Below, piece by piece: positions 42,256-51,148 of a stretch of DNA of 64,000 bases. The DNA lies in assembly GCA_947503935.1 (NCBI GenBank), contig CANNFR010000008.1, positions 1-64,000 on the forward strand. Direction: 5' to 3'. The DNA comes from an uncultured Paracoccaceae bacterium. Lineage in GTDB: Bacteria > Pseudomonadota > Alphaproteobacteria > Rhodobacterales > Rhodobacteraceae. A program made the translations under genes and the position numbers. The notes beneath the pieces were generated by a model, which was not told where the DNA came from, searched no databases, and worked only from the letters and a program-made list of their open reading frames with translations. Positions within the stretch are counted from its first letter, which is position 1, and each line of letters begins with the position of its first letter.

Positions 42256-42720
42256 ATGCGATGGTTTCTCGCGGCCATTATTGCAATGGCGCCCGGCATC
42301 GCCGCGGCTGAATGCGACCCCGACCGCATCCATCTGCGTGGTCCGCAGGGAACCTCGGCCTTCACCATTGAACTGGCCGATGATGCGGCCGAGCGGTCGC
42401 AGGGGCTGATGCACCGCGAAAGCCTGCCGATGAGTGCGGGCATGCTGTTTGTCTACGAACGTCCGCAGGCTGTGAACTTCTGGATGGAAAACACTCTGAT
42501 CCCGCTGGACATGATTTTCATCGATTCGGCCGGTCAGGTGGTGAAGGTCCACGAAAACGCGGTCCCGCTTGACCGCACCCCGATTCTCGGCGGCGATAAC
42601 ATCCTGGCCGTGCTTGAGATCAACGGTGGTCTGGCCGGAACGATCGGGATCGGCGCGGGCACCGAGGTGCGCCATCCCGCCATGCCGCAGGACCTGGCCC
42701 TTTGGCCCTGCGATGAGTAA
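42256..42720 (+). CDS. DUF192 exported protein
   Basis: A 154-residue protein. Residues 1-18 (MRWFLAAIIAMAPGIAAA) are a signal peptide cleaved before ECDP. The mature domain has IELADDAAERSQGLMHRESLPMSAGMLFVYERPQAVNFWMENTLIPLDMIFID, the DUF192 motif. The family is of unknown function; it is widely found beside cold-shock genes in Rhodobacterales. ATG 42256 was preferred to an in-frame start at 42226 that overlaps the CSD gene. Confidence 0.85.
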   Translation: MRWFLAAIIAMAPGIAAAECDPDRIHLRGPQGTSAFTIELADDAAERSQGLMHRESLPMSAGMLFVYERPQAVNFWMENTLIPLDMIFIDSAGQVVKVHENAVPLDRTPILGGDNILAVLEINGGLAGTIGIGAGTEVRHPAMPQDLALWPCDE

Positions 42721-42762
42721 AGGGCTTTTCAGCCTGATCTTTCCCCGCTAAGAGGGCGCCGT

Positions 42763-42839
42763 CGGGGCGTAGCGCAGCCTGGTAGCGCGGCGGTTTTGGG
42801 AACCGTAGGTCGTAGGTTCGAATCCTATCGCCCCGACCA
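42763..42839 (+). tRNA. tRNA-Pro (anticodon UGG)
   Basis: A 77-base cloverleaf: acceptor CGGGGCG/CGCCCCG, D-arm AGCGCAGCCTGGTAGCGC, anticodon loop TTTGGGA with anticodon TGG at loop positions 3-5, variable loop, T-arm with GGTTCGAATCC, discriminator A and encoded CCA. The C1-G72 pair and overall sequence are typical of tRNA-Pro. Confidence 0.97.
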
Positions 42840-43070
42840 TTTTTCTGAAAAGCACCTCCGGCAACGGCAATACGCCAATCGCGGATTTCACCTGCGATCT
42901 CAGGTTATTGGCCTAACCCCTCGCATGGTGACGATAAAAGCCAATTGTTAACGTGCCGTCCGTCACAAAAGTGAATCATTCGGGCCAAGACCGATCTGGC
43001 AAATGTGCGATCGGTCAACCTAAAAAACCTCTCATTAGATCAAATTTTGTCGTTGACCTGGGGGGCGCAA

Positions 43071-43117
43071 ATACGCCAGTTTGTGCTGGCTGCCCGGCGC
43101 GACACTAAATCTAGTGT
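43071..43117 (+). promoter_or_regulatory. NrdR boxes upstream of nrdJ
   Basis: ACACTAAATCTAGTGT (43102-43117) is an almost perfect palindrome matching the NrdR box (acaCwAtATaTwGtgt). Exactly 31 bases upstream, ATACGCCAGTTTGTGC (43071-43086) looks like a degenerate second box. Two boxes about 31-32 bases apart are what the NrdR repressor of ribonucleotide reductase genes binds. TTGACC at 43053-43058 may be the -35. Assignment to NrdR is from the motif. Confidence 0.8.
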
Positions 43118-43283
43118 GCCGGGGCAGGGGGAGAGACTGCCAGACATGGGGTGCCTTCTGGGGCATCCGTAAGGCTGGGTCTGCCTTTTGGGCAGGCTCC
43201 AGGCGGGTCAGTTTTGTCCCGCGGTAGCGAGTGTGACGAGGGGCGCAGATACGCGCGGAAATGAAAAAAGACGGGGCAAAGTC
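43118..43283 (+). ncRNA. Candidate structured leader RNA of nrdJ
   Basis: The 166-base leader carries consecutive hairpins, among them GGGTGCC-TTCT-GGGGCATCC (about 43149-43170) and GTCTGCC-TTTT-GGGCAGGC (43181-43198) with flanking outer pairing CTGGG...CTCCAG, then a GC-rich tail before the start codon. No protein-coding frame fits. It looks like a regulatory leader; Rfam has, to my recollection, an 'nrdJ' motif, and adenosylcobalamin sensing is possible because NrdJ uses B12, but the consensus cobalamin-riboswitch elements could not be recognised by eye. Confidence 0.45.
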
Positions 43284-46200
43284 ATGAAAATCGAACGTAT
43301 GTTCACCGAGGCAGGCAAAGACGCCTACGCAAGCGTCGAGTTCACCACCACATCTTCCGAGATTCGCAATCCTGATGGCAAAGCCGTCTTCAAACTGGAC
43401 GAGATGGAGGTGCCGGCCTCGTGGAGCCAGGTTGCCTCGGACGTCATCGCGCAAAAGTATTTCCGCAAGGCCGGTGTTGCCGCGCGCCTGAAGAAGGTCC
43501 GCGAAAAGGGCATCCCTGAGTTTCTGTGGCGCTCGGTCCCCGATGAGGCCGCGTTGGCCGAATTGCCCGAGGATCAGCGCTATGGCGGCGAAACGAAGGC
43601 CACGCAGGTCTTCGACCGTCTCGCCGGCGCCTGGGCCTATTGGGGCTGGAAGGGCGGCTATTTCACCAGCGAAGCCGATGCGCGCGCCTATTTCGACGAG
43701 ATGCGCCTCATGCTGGCCCGTCAGATGGCGGCGCCGAACAGCCCGCAATGGTTCAATACCGGCCTGCACTGGGCCTATGGCATCGACGGGCCCAGCCAGG
43801 GCCATCACTATGTCGATTACAAGACCGGCAAGCTGACAAAGTCGAACAGCGCCTACGAGCACCCGCAGCCCCATGCCTGCTTCATCCAGTCGGTCAGCGA
43901 CGACCTGGTGAATGACGGCGGTATCATGGACCTCTGGGTGCGTGAGGCGCGGCTGTTCAAATACGGCTCGGGCACCGGCACCAACTTTTCGTCACTGCGC
44001 GCCGAGGGCGAGAAATTGTCGGGCGGTGGCAAGTCCTCGGGCCTGATGGGCTTTTTGAAGATCGGCGACCGCGCCGCGGGCGCCATCAAGTCGGGCGGCA
44101 CCACGCGCCGGGCGGCAAAAATGGTGATCGTCGATGCCGACCACCCCGATATCGAGGAATTCATCAACTGGAAGGTGCTGGAAGAGCAGAAAGTGGCGTC
44201 GATCGTCGCCGGCTCAAAAATGCACGAGCAAAAGCTGAACGCGATCTTCGCGGCCATCAAGGGCTGGGACGGGTCGCTGGACGATGCGGTCGACCCCAAG
44301 CAGAACCCGCAGCTGAAAGCGGCGATCCGCGAGGCGAAAAAGGTCGCGATCCCCGAGACTTACGTCAAGCGCGTGCTGGATTATGCGCGCCAGGGTTACA
44401 GCAGCATCGAATTCCCGACCTACGACACCGATTGGGATTCCGAGGCCTATAACTCGGTCTCCGGCCAGAACTCGAACAACTCGATCCGCATCACCGATGC
44501 CTTCCTGAAAGCGGTTGAGGCCGATGCCGATTGGGAGCTGATCAACCGCAAGGACGGCACCGTCGCCAAGACCATCAAGGCCCGCGATCTGTGGGAGCAG
44601 GTGGGCCACGCCGCCTGGGCCTGCGCCGATCCGGGCATCCAGTTCCACGACACGGTCAATGCCTGGCATACCTGCCCGGAAGACGGTGCGATCCGGGGCT
44701 CAAATCCTTGTTCGGAATACATGTTCCTCGACGATACGGCCTGCAACCTGGCCTCGATGAACCTGCTGAAATTCTACGATGGCGACCGCTTCAATGCCGA
44801 GGGCTATGTGCACGCCTCGCGCCTCTGGACGCTGACGCTGGAAATCTCGGTGCTGATGGCGCAGTTCCCCTCGAAGGAGATCGCGCAGCGCAGCTACGAC
44901 TTCCGCACGCTGGGCCTGGGTTACGCCAATATCGGCGGCCTGCTGATGAATATGGGCTACGGCTATGACAGCCCTGAGGGCCGCGCGCTTGGCGGCGCTC
45001 TGTCGGCGATCATGACTGGTGTCGCCTACGCCACCTCGGCCGAGATCGCGGGCGAAGTGGGCGCCTTTCCGGGCCATGCCCGCAATGCCGACCACATGCT
45101 GCGGGTCATCCGCAACCACCGCCGCGCCGCCTATGGCGAGGTCAAGGGCTACGAGGGCGTCAACGTCAACCCGGTGCCGCTGGATGCGTCAAGCTGCCCC
45201 GACAAGGGCCTGATTGCGCTGGCAAAATCAGCCTGGGACGAGGCACTGACCCTGGGCCAGAAACACGGTTACCGCAACGCCCAGGCCACTGTGATCGCGC
45301 CCACGGGCACGATCGGCCTGGTGATGGATTGCGACACGACCGGGATTGAGCCTGACTTCGCGCTGGTCAAGTTCAAGAAGCTGGCCGGTGGCGGCTACTT
45401 CAAGATCATCAACCAATCCGTGCCCGCCGCGCTGGCCAAGCTGGGCTATTCCGAAGCCGCCGCGCAGGAAATCGTGGCCTATGCGGTGGGCCACGGATCC
45501 ATGGGCAACGCGCCGGGCATCAACCACACCTCGCTGATCGGCCACGGCTTCGGCCCTGAAGAGATCGCCAAGGTCGAAAAGGCCCTGCCGACCGCCTTCG
45601 ATATCCGGTTCGTCTTCAACCAGTGGACCCTGGGCGAGGAGTTCTGCACCCAGACCCTCGGCATTCCGTCCGAAAAGCTGGCCGACCCCACCTTTGATCT
45701 GCTGCGCCACCTGGGCTTCACCAAAGCCCAGATCGAGGCCGCAAACGACCATGTCTGCGGGACGATGACGCTGGAGGGCGCACCGCATCTGAAGGCCGAA
45801 CATTACAGCGTCTTCGATTGCGCCAATCCCTGCGGGAAGAAGGGCACGCGCTATCTGTCTGTCGCCGCCCACATCCACATGATGGCCGCCGCGCAGAGCT
45901 TCATCTCGGGCGCGATCTCGAAGACGATCAACATGGCGAACTCCGCCAGCATCGAGGAAACCTTGGCGGCTTACGAGCTGTCATGGAGCCTCGGCATCAA
46001 GGCCAACGCGCTCTACCGCGACGGATCGAAGCTGTCGCAGCCGCTGGCCGCGGCCCTCGTCGAAGACGATGAGGAGGCCGAAGAGGTGCTGGCCACCGGC
46101 ACGCCCCATGAAAAGGCGCAAGTCCTGGCCGAGAAGATCGTCGAAAAGATCATCGTCAAGGAAGTCGCTCGCGGCCGCGAAAAGCTGCCCGAACGGCGCA

Positions 46201-46970
46201 AGGGGTACACCCAGAAAGCCATCGTCGGCGGCCACAAGGTCTACCTTCGCACCGGCGAGTATGGTGATGGAAAGCTTGGCGAAATCTTCATCGACATGCA
46301 TAAGGAGGGCGCCGGTTTCCGCGCGATGATGAACAACTTCGCCATCGCGGTGTCGGTGGGCCTGCAATACGGCGTGCCGCTTGAGGAATTCGTCGACGCC
46401 TTCACCTTCACCAAGTTCGAACCGGCGGGCATGGTGCAGGGCAACGACTCGATCAAGAACGCCACCTCGATCCTCGACTACATCTTCCGCGAGCTGGCGG
46501 TCAGCTACCTCGACCGGACCGATCTGGCCCATGTAAAGCCCTCGGGCGCGGCCTTTGACGATCTGGGCGAGGGCGAGAAGGCCGGCAACGTCTCCGAAGT
46601 GTCCGAGACCGCCGCGTCGAAATCGATCCAGGTCCTGCGCCAGATCTCGTCGACCGGCTACCTGCGCAAGCGCCTGCCGCAAGAGCTGGTCGTGCTTCAG
46701 GGCGGGGTCGGGGCCACGGCACTGGATGCGGCGTCCGACCCGATGGCGGCGCTGGAAACGCTGGTGCCGGTCGTCGCCGAAGGCACCGTCGCCGCCACCA
46801 CCACGACAACCGCGCTCGCCACCGGCTCAGTCACCCTCGACGCCCGCGCCAAGGCCAAGATGCAGGGCTATGAGGGCGAGGCCTGCGGCGAATGCGGCAA
46901 CTACACACTGGTGCGGAACGGCACCTGCATGAAGTGCAATACCTGCGGTGGAACGAGCGGGTGTAGCTGA
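43284..46970 (+). CDS. nrdJ: Vitamin B12-dependent (class II) ribonucleoside-diphosphate reductase
   Basis: A 1228-residue class II reductase. It has the first redox-cysteine region [14 protein letters not shown], the substrate and radical-site region [27 protein letters not shown], the finger loop ending [39 protein letters not shown], a TSCPD domain (about residues 950-1100: [20 protein letters not shown]...[15 protein letters not shown]) and a C-terminal [28 protein letters not shown] with the cysteine pairs that return electrons. It makes deoxynucleotides in aerobic or anaerobic conditions using adenosylcobalamin. ATG 43284 ([20 protein letters not shown]) is the start. Regulation by NrdR and the leader is likely. 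A small gene follows after ten bases. Confidence 0.97.
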   Translation: MKIERMFTEAGKDAYASVEFTTTSSEIRNPDGKAVFKLDEMEVPASWSQVASDVIAQKYFRKAGVAARLKKVREKGIPEFLWRSVPDEAALAELPEDQRYGGETKATQVFDRLAGAWAYWGWKGGYFTSEADARAYFDEMRLMLARQMAAPNSPQWFNTGLHWAYGIDGPSQGHHYVDYKTGKLTKSNSAYEHPQPHACFIQSVSDDLVNDGGIMDLWVREARLFKYGSGTGTNFSSLRAEGEKLSGGGKSSGLMGFLKIGDRAAGAIKSGGTTRRAAKMVIVDADHPDIEEFINWKVLEEQKVASIVAGSKMHEQKLNAIFAAIKGWDGSLDDAVDPKQNPQLKAAIREAKKVAIPETYVKRVLDYARQGYSSIEFPTYDTDWDSEAYNSVSGQNSNNSIRITDAFLKAVEADADWELINRKDGTVAKTIKARDLWEQVGHAAWACADPGIQFHDTVNAWHTCPEDGAIRGSNPCSEYMFLDDTACNLASMNLLKFYDGDRFNAEGYVHASRLWTLTLEISVLMAQFPSKEIAQRSYDFRTLGLGYANIGGLLMNMGYGYDSPEGRALGGALSAIMTGVAYATSAEIAGEVGAFPGHARNADHMLRVIRNHRRAAYGEVKGYEGVNVNPVPLDASSCPDKGLIALAKSAWDEALTLGQKHGYRNAQATVIAPTGTIGLVMDCDTTGIEPDFALVKFKKLAGGGYFKIINQSVPAALAKLGYSEAAAQEIVAYAVGHGSMGNAPGINHTSLIGHGFGPEEIAKVEKALPTAFDIRFVFNQWTLGEEFCTQTLGIPSEKLADPTFDLLRHLGFTKAQIEAANDHVCGTMTLEGAPHLKAEHYSVFDCANPCGKKGTRYLSVAAHIHMMAAAQSFISGAISKTINMANSASIEETLAAYELSWSLGIKANALYRDGSKLSQPLAAALVEDDEEAEEVLATGTPHEKAQVLAEKIVEKIIVKEVARGREKLPERRKGYTQKAIVGGHKVYLRTGEYGDGKLGEIFIDMHKEGAGFRAMMNNFAIAVSVGLQYGVPLEEFVDAFTFTKFEPAGMVQGNDSIKNATSILDYIFRELAVSYLDRTDLAHVKPSGAAFDDLGEGEKAGNVSEVSETAASKSIQVLRQISSTGYLRKRLPQELVVLQGGVGATALDAASDPMAALETLVPVVAEGTVAATTTTTALATGSVTLDARAKAKMQGYEGEACGECGNYTLVRNGTCMKCNTCGGTSGCS

Positions 46971-46980
46971 GGAGATTGAA

Positions 46981-47256
46981 ATGTATACGAAATCATTTAC
47001 TGGCCGGCTGGTTTGTGGAGAACATACCTCTCAGGAGGTAGACATGGAACTCCACGTATCCCGCACACGGGGAATCCTTAGTGGTCAAACATCTCTCGTG
47101 GTGCCTGGATCGTCGGTTGGCCCTCTCATGAATAGTCAGGCGGTGACGTTCCAAACGGATGGAGGAGAGGAATTCAACCTTTTCGTGAGCCGCTTGGACC
47201 CAGCTTCGGGTAGGGCCTCACTTAAGACCTCCGGGCCCGTGCCTGGAATCTACTAG
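46981..47256 (+). CDS. Small unknown protein after nrdJ
   Basis: A 91-residue soluble protein, MYTKSFTGRLVCGEHTSQEVDMELHVSRTRGILSGQTSLVVPGSSVGPLMNSQAVTFQTDGG... It is preceded by a good ribosome binding site (GAGGAGATTGAA) and lies ten bases after nrdJ, so it is probably co-transcribed. It has an apparently lower GC and an all-beta look, no cysteine pair and no recognised family. Function unknown. A terminator follows at 47373. Confidence 0.6.
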   Translation: MYTKSFTGRLVCGEHTSQEVDMELHVSRTRGILSGQTSLVVPGSSVGPLMNSQAVTFQTDGGEEFNLFVSRLDPASGRASLKTSGPVPGIY

Positions 47257-47361
47257 GTTCGCCAACGTAAGTTGGTGAGGAGACACGGGGCGGGTGCGCT
47301 CGCCCCTGACGCGGATCGGGCCGCAGGCAGAAAACCGAGCGGTACCAAAGAGTGAGCCTGA

Positions 47362-47781
47362 TCAGCGAAACTGGGGAGCCTTCGGGCTCCCCTTCTTCTT
47401 TTCGGCCTCGGGCGCGGGCAGGGTCAGCCCCTCACGCAGAATTTCGGCATTGCGCAGGTTCGCCTTGAAGCCAAGGTCGAAGAGGTCACCCACAAGGGGG
47501 ATCGAGCCGATCACGTAATCGATGCCGGTATTGGCGGCCATGCGGCCCAGCGTGTAGCCGGGCAGCCCCATCTTGTAGCCGCGCCAGATCATATAGGCCG
47601 AGGGCAGGGCGGTCAGCGTGTCGCCGATGCCGGGGATCAGGCCGATCATCGAATCCAGGCCAAAGCGGAAATTCGTGCCGGGAAAGCGGAATTGCGCGTC
47701 AAGCAGGCGGGCAAGCCGGTCAATCCGGGCCAGTTCGGCTTGCCGGGTTTCGGGGGTCAGGGGGGTGTCTGATGTGGCCAT
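47362..47781 (-). CDS. DUF4112 membrane-associated protein
   Basis: A 139-residue protein carrying RFGLDSMIGLIPGIGDTLTALPSAYMIWRGYKMGLPGYTLGRMAANTGIDYVIGSIPLVGDLFDLGFKANLRN, the full DUF4112 domain with its two P-x-[V/I]-G-D repeats and two membrane-like segments. Function of the family is unknown. Its 3' end overlaps a plus-strand terminator hairpin (47373-47400), so the end of the gene is part of the terminator of nrdJ. Confidence 0.88.
   Translation of the reverse strand: MATSDTPLTPETRQAELARIDRLARLLDAQFRFPGTNFRFGLDSMIGLIPGIGDTLTALPSAYMIWRGYKMGLPGYTLGRMAANTGIDYVIGSIPLVGDLFDLGFKANLRNAEILREGLTLPAPEAEKKKGSPKAPQFR
47373..47400 (+). terminator. Intrinsic terminator of nrdJ operon
   Basis: GGGGAGCC (47373-47380), loop TTCG, GGCTCCCC (47385-47392), then TTCTTCTTTT. 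A perfect 8-bp stem with a stable UUCG-type tetraloop. It lies inside the last codons of the convergent DUF4112 gene. Confidence 0.8.
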
Positions 47782-47823
47782 AGCGGGCTAACGCAATGCG
47801 GTGTCGGTCTGTTCCCCGCAATC

Positions 47824-48384
47824 CTACCGGTCAAGAAGGGCGCCGACGGGGTTGGCTTCGGGCAGGTCGAAATGCTTGCGAAGACGGGCCCGCCCGCGCG
47901 AGACGCGGCTGGCCACCGTGCCTTGCGGCAACCCGCTCTCCTCGGCCAGCTCGGCCATCGTGCCGTCGCCTGTGGCCGCCCGCGTCAGAAGCTGGGCTTG
48001 ATCGGCGGGCAGGGTGGCCACGGCCTCCAGCACCTCGTGCATGGTGATGCGGTCAAACGCGGCGGCGGGGGTGGTGTCGTCCGGGGCGGCCTCAACCGGG
48101 GCCATCCTGGGCGGGCGCTTGGCCAGATTGCGCAAGGTGGTCAGCAGGTAGGGGCGCAGATCGTCGATCTCGGCGCCGGCGCGCAACTTGGCCCAGACCC
48201 GCAAAAGCGCGTCCTGGGCCAGATCCTCGGCCCGGTCGGGATCGCGGGTGATCGCACGGGCCGCGCGGATCAGCACCGGCATGAGAGAGGTCAGGGCCTG
48301 CGCGTTGATCGCCTCGGGTGCCAGTGGCTTGTAAGGGCCCATCATCGCGCGGGGCGTCACTCTGTCAGTCAAGGGAGCATTCAT
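47824..48384 (-). CDS. ECF-like sigma-70 family factor
   Basis: A 186-residue sigma factor. Region 2 is LIRAARAITRDPDRAEDLAQDALLRVWAKL and region 4 is LPADQAQLLTRAATGDGTMAELAEESGLPQGTVASRVSRGRARLRKHF, joined by a short linker. AAGGAGG lies seven bases before ATG 48384. No anti-sigma factor is adjacent; the gene lies alone and divergent from two EF-hand genes, which share an ATAAACTT element in their upstream regions and might be targets. Alternatively, the neighbours are unrelated. Confidence 0.85.
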   Translation of the reverse strand: MNAPLTDRVTPRAMMGPYKPLAPEAINAQALTSLMPVLIRAARAITRDPDRAEDLAQDALLRVWAKLRAGAEIDDLRPYLLTTLRNLAKRPPRMAPVEAAPDDTTPAAAFDRITMHEVLEAVATLPADQAQLLTRAATGDGTMAELAEESGLPQGTVASRVSRGRARLRKHFDLPEANPVGALLDR

Positions 48385-48576
48385 CAGAGTCCTCCTTGGT
48401 TGCCCGTCTAAAGTGGCGTGCAAAAGGCGATAGGGGAAGATCGCGGAAATCTGCCGCATTGGCCAAACGCCTCTTTTCAGGCCAAAAGCCGCGCGTTTTT
48501 GCAAATCCCCCCAGCAAGAGGGTGCCGATCGGCGGAGGGGCGCCCACATCCGGGCGAGGGCGCCCTGACACGTGGT

Positions 48577-48592
48577 ATAAACTTATGTTTAT
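48577..48592. promoter_or_regulatory. Inverted repeat upstream of EF-hand gene 1
   Basis: ATAAAC-TTAT-GTTTAT is a perfect inverted repeat 35 bases upstream of the EF-hand gene at 48627. The sequence ATAAACTT recurs before the second EF-hand gene (48955-48962). It may be a promoter element or operator in the divergent sigma/EF-hand region. Confidence 0.4.
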
Positions 48593-48626
48593 GATAGAGC
48601 GCAGCCATGTTTGGGAGTGATTTACG

Positions 48627-48875
48627 ATGAAGGTGCCTCTGTTTGCTTTTGCACTTGCTGCCTTTTGCGTCGCCAGCACCGGCGCATCGGCCTCGTCGCG
48701 CATCGATACCGATGGCGATGGCCGCTATTCCCTGGACGAATTACGCGTTATTTATCCGACACTTAGCCAATCGGCCTACAAGCGCATGGATCTGAACGCC
48801 GATGGCTCGGTCACGCCGGGTGAATTTCGGGCAGGCCAGGATGACGGCCTTCTGCCCAAAGCCGTGAACGGCTGA
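48627..48875 (+). CDS. Exported EF-hand protein 1
   Basis: An 82-residue protein. Residues 1-23 (MKVPLFAFALAAFCVASTGASAS) are a signal peptide. Two EF-hand loops follow: DTDGDGRYSLDE at about 27-38 and DLNADGSVTPGE at about 54-65, each with the Ca-ligand pattern D-x-[D/N]-x-[D]-G. It would bind calcium in the periplasm. It is paralogous to the next gene (49037). Function unknown. Confidence 0.85.
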   Translation: MKVPLFAFALAAFCVASTGASASSRIDTDGDGRYSLDELRVIYPTLSQSAYKRMDLNADGSVTPGEFRAGQDDGLLPKAVNG

Positions 48876-49036
48876 TTTCGGCGCCTTCCCGCCGCGGGCC
48901 ATCCCGGTTCCGGCGATCCTCTGCCACCTTTGCGTGTTGCTAAAAAGCCTTGGGATAAACTTTAGGTATACGGCGTCATGTCAGGTGAGGGACGCAAAAA
49001 ATGCCCTCCGAACACATGACCAACAAGGAGAATGTC

Positions 49037-49261
49037 ATGAAGAAGTATATCATTGCCATCGCCGCCATCGGGTTCGCGGGAACCGCTATCGCTCAGGAGC
49101 TGACGGATACTGACGGAAGCGGCGCGTTTTCCATGGAAGAGCTGATGACAGCTTATCCCAACATCACCGAGGACGTGTTCGTTCTGATCGACGCGAATGG
49201 TGACGGTGCTGTTGATGCTGACGAGCTGACGGCAGCCCAGGACGCAGGCACGCTCCAGTAA
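49037..49261 (+). CDS. Exported EF-hand protein 2
   Basis: A 74-residue protein: signal peptide MKKYIIAIAAIGFAGTAIA, then EF-hand loops DTDGSGAFSMEE (about 23-34) and DANGDGAVDADE (about 51-62). It is a shorter paralogue of the gene at 48627, 160 bases away, in the same direction, with a comparable ATAAACTT element upstream. GGAG precedes ATG 49037. A strong terminator follows, so these form a separate transcription unit from RidA. Confidence 0.83.
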   Translation: MKKYIIAIAAIGFAGTAIAQELTDTDGSGAFSMEELMTAYPNITEDVFVLIDANGDGAVDADELTAAQDAGTLQ

Positions 49262-49280
49262 CCTTCCCTCGTGCCTCTCT

Positions 49281-49323
49281 GGCCCCCGGCGAAATCCCCC
49301 TTTCGCCGGGGGCCTTTCTTTTT
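49281..49323 (+). terminator. Strong intrinsic terminator
   Basis: GGCCCCCGGCGAAA (49281-49294), loop TCCCCC, TTTCGCCGGGGGCC (49301-49314), then TTTCTTTTT. A perfect 14-bp stem ending EF-hand gene 2. Confidence 0.93.
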
Positions 49324-49380
49324 GGGCTTCTGAAAGAGCGCACTCGGATTGGGCAACAGTCCATCCGAGCCGGTTTCGCC

Positions 49381-49773
49381 TTAAGGAATGCGCGCGACCA
49401 CTTTGATTTCAAAGAACAATGCCGGGTCTGCCAGGGAGGTGACGCCGATCGCCGTCCAGGCCGGATAGGGCTTGGCGGGAAACGCGTCGCGCTTGGCCGC
49501 CCCAAAGGCGTCGAAATGGGCGTCGAAATCAACATGAAAGCTGGTGACGTCGATAATATCGTCAAAGGTGCATCCGGCTACTTTCAAAACCTCGCTCAGA
49601 TTTGCAAAGGCCTGTCGCGCCTGTGCGACGGAGTCGATGACGGGGGCGCCATGATCGTCAACGCCAACTTGGCCGGAGATGAACACAAGCTCTCCACTCG
49701 CAACACCGGGCGCATAGCCGTAGGTGTCGTAGATGGGCTGTCTGATGGGCAGTTCGAGGGCGTTGCGTGGCAT
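49381..49773 (-). CDS. RidA/YjgF-family protein
   Basis: A 130-residue Rid protein: YAPGVASGELVFISGQVGVDDHG, QARQAFANLSEVLKVAGCTFDDIIDVTSFHVD and the C-terminal PAWTAIGVTSLADPALFFEIKVVARIP. True RidA enamine deaminases have an arginine in the R-x4-V-x-x-L-P motif; here that segment reads WTAIGVTSL, without the arginine, so it belongs to a Rid subgroup of unknown activity. ATG 49773 (MPRNALELPIRQ) is the start. It is divergent from a TetR regulator with a large inverted repeat between them. Confidence 0.87.
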   Translation of the reverse strand: MPRNALELPIRQPIYDTYGYAPGVASGELVFISGQVGVDDHGAPVIDSVAQARQAFANLSEVLKVAGCTFDDIIDVTSFHVDFDAHFDAFGAAKRDAFPAKPYPAWTAIGVTSLADPALFFEIKVVARIP

Positions 49774-49795
49774 ATGTTTGCTCCTTTTGGACACA

Positions 49796-49837
49796 TTCAA
49801 TACAGTCGTATAGATATAAATATACACTTGTATTGAA
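49796..49837. promoter_or_regulatory. Candidate TetR operator
   Basis: TTCAATACA (49796-49804) and TGTATTGAA (49829-49837) form a perfect 9-bp inverted repeat with a 24-base spacer. Inside it, GTATA...TATAC is a second inverted element. It occupies the divergent ridA/tetR region, so it probably controls both. Confidence 0.65.
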
Positions 49838-49856
49838 ATCGGCAATTCTTATTGTA

Positions 49857-50453
49857 ATGCCTATGTCGCGACCCAAATCATATGACCGTCAAGAGGCTGT
49901 TGAGCGTGCCTGCCAGGCCTTTTGGGCCCATGGCTACACTGCGCTTGGCGTGCGGGCGCTGGAACAGATGACCGGTCTGAACAAGTTTGCGATCCGTACC
50001 GAGTTCAGCGGGAAGGAGGGGCTCTACCTGGAAGCGCTGCGCCTTTATGCGGAACGGGCCGCGCAATTCGCCGTTGAGCCTTTGAAAGCGGGCGGCCTCG
50101 ATCAGGTTGAAGAGTTTTTCCAAGGGCTTGTGGGGGGGAGCTCGCCCATGTCCAGCCGATTTGGGTGCCTGATGGTCAATACCGGAATTGAAAACGCCGA
50201 GCTGAAAAGCCCAGCACTTGAGGAGGTCTCAACAGTCTATTGGTCGATGCTGTACAGGGCTTTTGAGGCCGCACTTCAGACCGGGCGGGAGGATGGCGCG
50301 CTGAAACGCGACCTGGATCTGGCCGAGGCCGCACAGGGCCTGGTCACCGCGGTCATGGGGATTCATACGATGAACCGGGTTTCCGGCCGCGATGACGGGG
50401 GCGCGGCGCTTGTCGGTCTGATCCGCGATCTGCTGGCGTCCTGGCGGACCTGA
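49857..50453 (+). CDS. TetR-family regulator
   Basis: A 198-residue regulator. The helix-turn-helix is AVERACQAFWAHGYTALGVRALEQMTGLNKFAIRTEFSGKEGLYLEAL at residues about 9-57, and the rest is an all-helical ligand domain with RFGCLMVNTGIENAELKSPALEEV. Divergent from the Rid protein. Starts ATG 49857 or 49863 are both plausible; a longer frame to 49767 is excluded as it would cover the operator. Confidence 0.88.
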   Translation: MPMSRPKSYDRQEAVERACQAFWAHGYTALGVRALEQMTGLNKFAIRTEFSGKEGLYLEALRLYAERAAQFAVEPLKAGGLDQVEEFFQGLVGGSSPMSSRFGCLMVNTGIENAELKSPALEEVSTVYWSMLYRAFEAALQTGREDGALKRDLDLAEAAQGLVTAVMGIHTMNRVSGRDDGGAALVGLIRDLLASWRT

Positions 50454-50474
50454 GAAGCGGCAACCCTTCGAACG

Positions 50475-51035
50475 TCAAGCGCCCCGCGATAGGGCGGCGA
50501 CGCCGGTGCGCGCCATCTCGATCAGGCCGAGCGGGCGCATGAGGTCGGCGAAGGCGTCGATTTTCTCGGATGTCCCGGTGATCTCGAAGACAAAGCTTTC
50601 CAGCGTGGAATCCACCACATTGGCGCGGAAGATATCGGCCAGGCGCAGCGCCTCGACCCGCTTGTCGCCCTGGCCCGCCACCTTGAAGAGCGCCAGTTCA
50701 CGCTGCACGGCGGGGCCTTCGACCGTCAGGTCATGCACCTCGTGGACCGGCACGATACGGCCCAGCTGAGCCTTGATCTGCTCGATCACCTGCGGCGTAC
50801 CGGTGGTGACCACCGTGATCCGGCTGCGATGGCCGGTATGGTCAATCTCGGCCACCGTCAGGCTTTCGATATTGTAGCCGCGCCCGGAGAACAGCCCGAT
50901 GACCCGCGCCAGGACGCCCGCCTCGTTATCGACGATGGCGGCCAGGGTATGACGCTCAATCACATTGCCATGGGGGTCGCGCAGATCGTAGGCCGAGTGG
51001 CTGCTGGCGCCCTTTTTCAGTTTCAGTGCGGACAT
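50475..51035 (-). CDS. ilvH: Acetolactate synthase small subunit
   Basis: A 186-residue regulatory subunit with the N-terminal ACT domain HTLAAIVDNEAGVLARVIGLFSGRGYNIESLTVAEIDHTGHRSRITVVT and the C-terminal ALS_ss_C domain. It binds valine for feedback control of acetolactate synthase. It lies on the same strand as ilvB (53504-55273) but separated from it by a BCCT carrier and a universal stress protein, an unusual order. It starts ATG 51035; no terminator was identified upstream, so it may be co-transcribed from the ilvB promoter. Confidence 0.95.
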   Translation of the reverse strand: MSALKLKKGASSHSAYDLRDPHGNVIERHTLAAIVDNEAGVLARVIGLFSGRGYNIESLTVAEIDHTGHRSRITVVTTGTPQVIEQIKAQLGRIVPVHEVHDLTVEGPAVQRELALFKVAGQGDKRVEALRLADIFRANVVDSTLESFVFEITGTSEKIDAFADLMRPLGLIEMARTGVAALSRGA

Positions 51036-51148
51036 CGGATTTTCCGTTTCAAGATCGCCGGTTAACCCCGTCTATAGCGGGAATTTCCGGGCGGTAAAGG
51101 CAAATGGCAGCTGGACCGCAACAAGGCGGGCCAACGCCTTGTGTCGGA

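Noticed and set aside
43188-43283. N-terminal extension of nrdJ
   Set aside because: Would run through the structured leader; the family begins at [11 protein letters not shown] (43284).
47257-47361. Small hairpins (CGCCAAC-GTAA-GTTGGTG and others) after the nrdJ operon
   Set aside because: No T-run follows; the real terminator is at 47373. Not reported as a separate feature.
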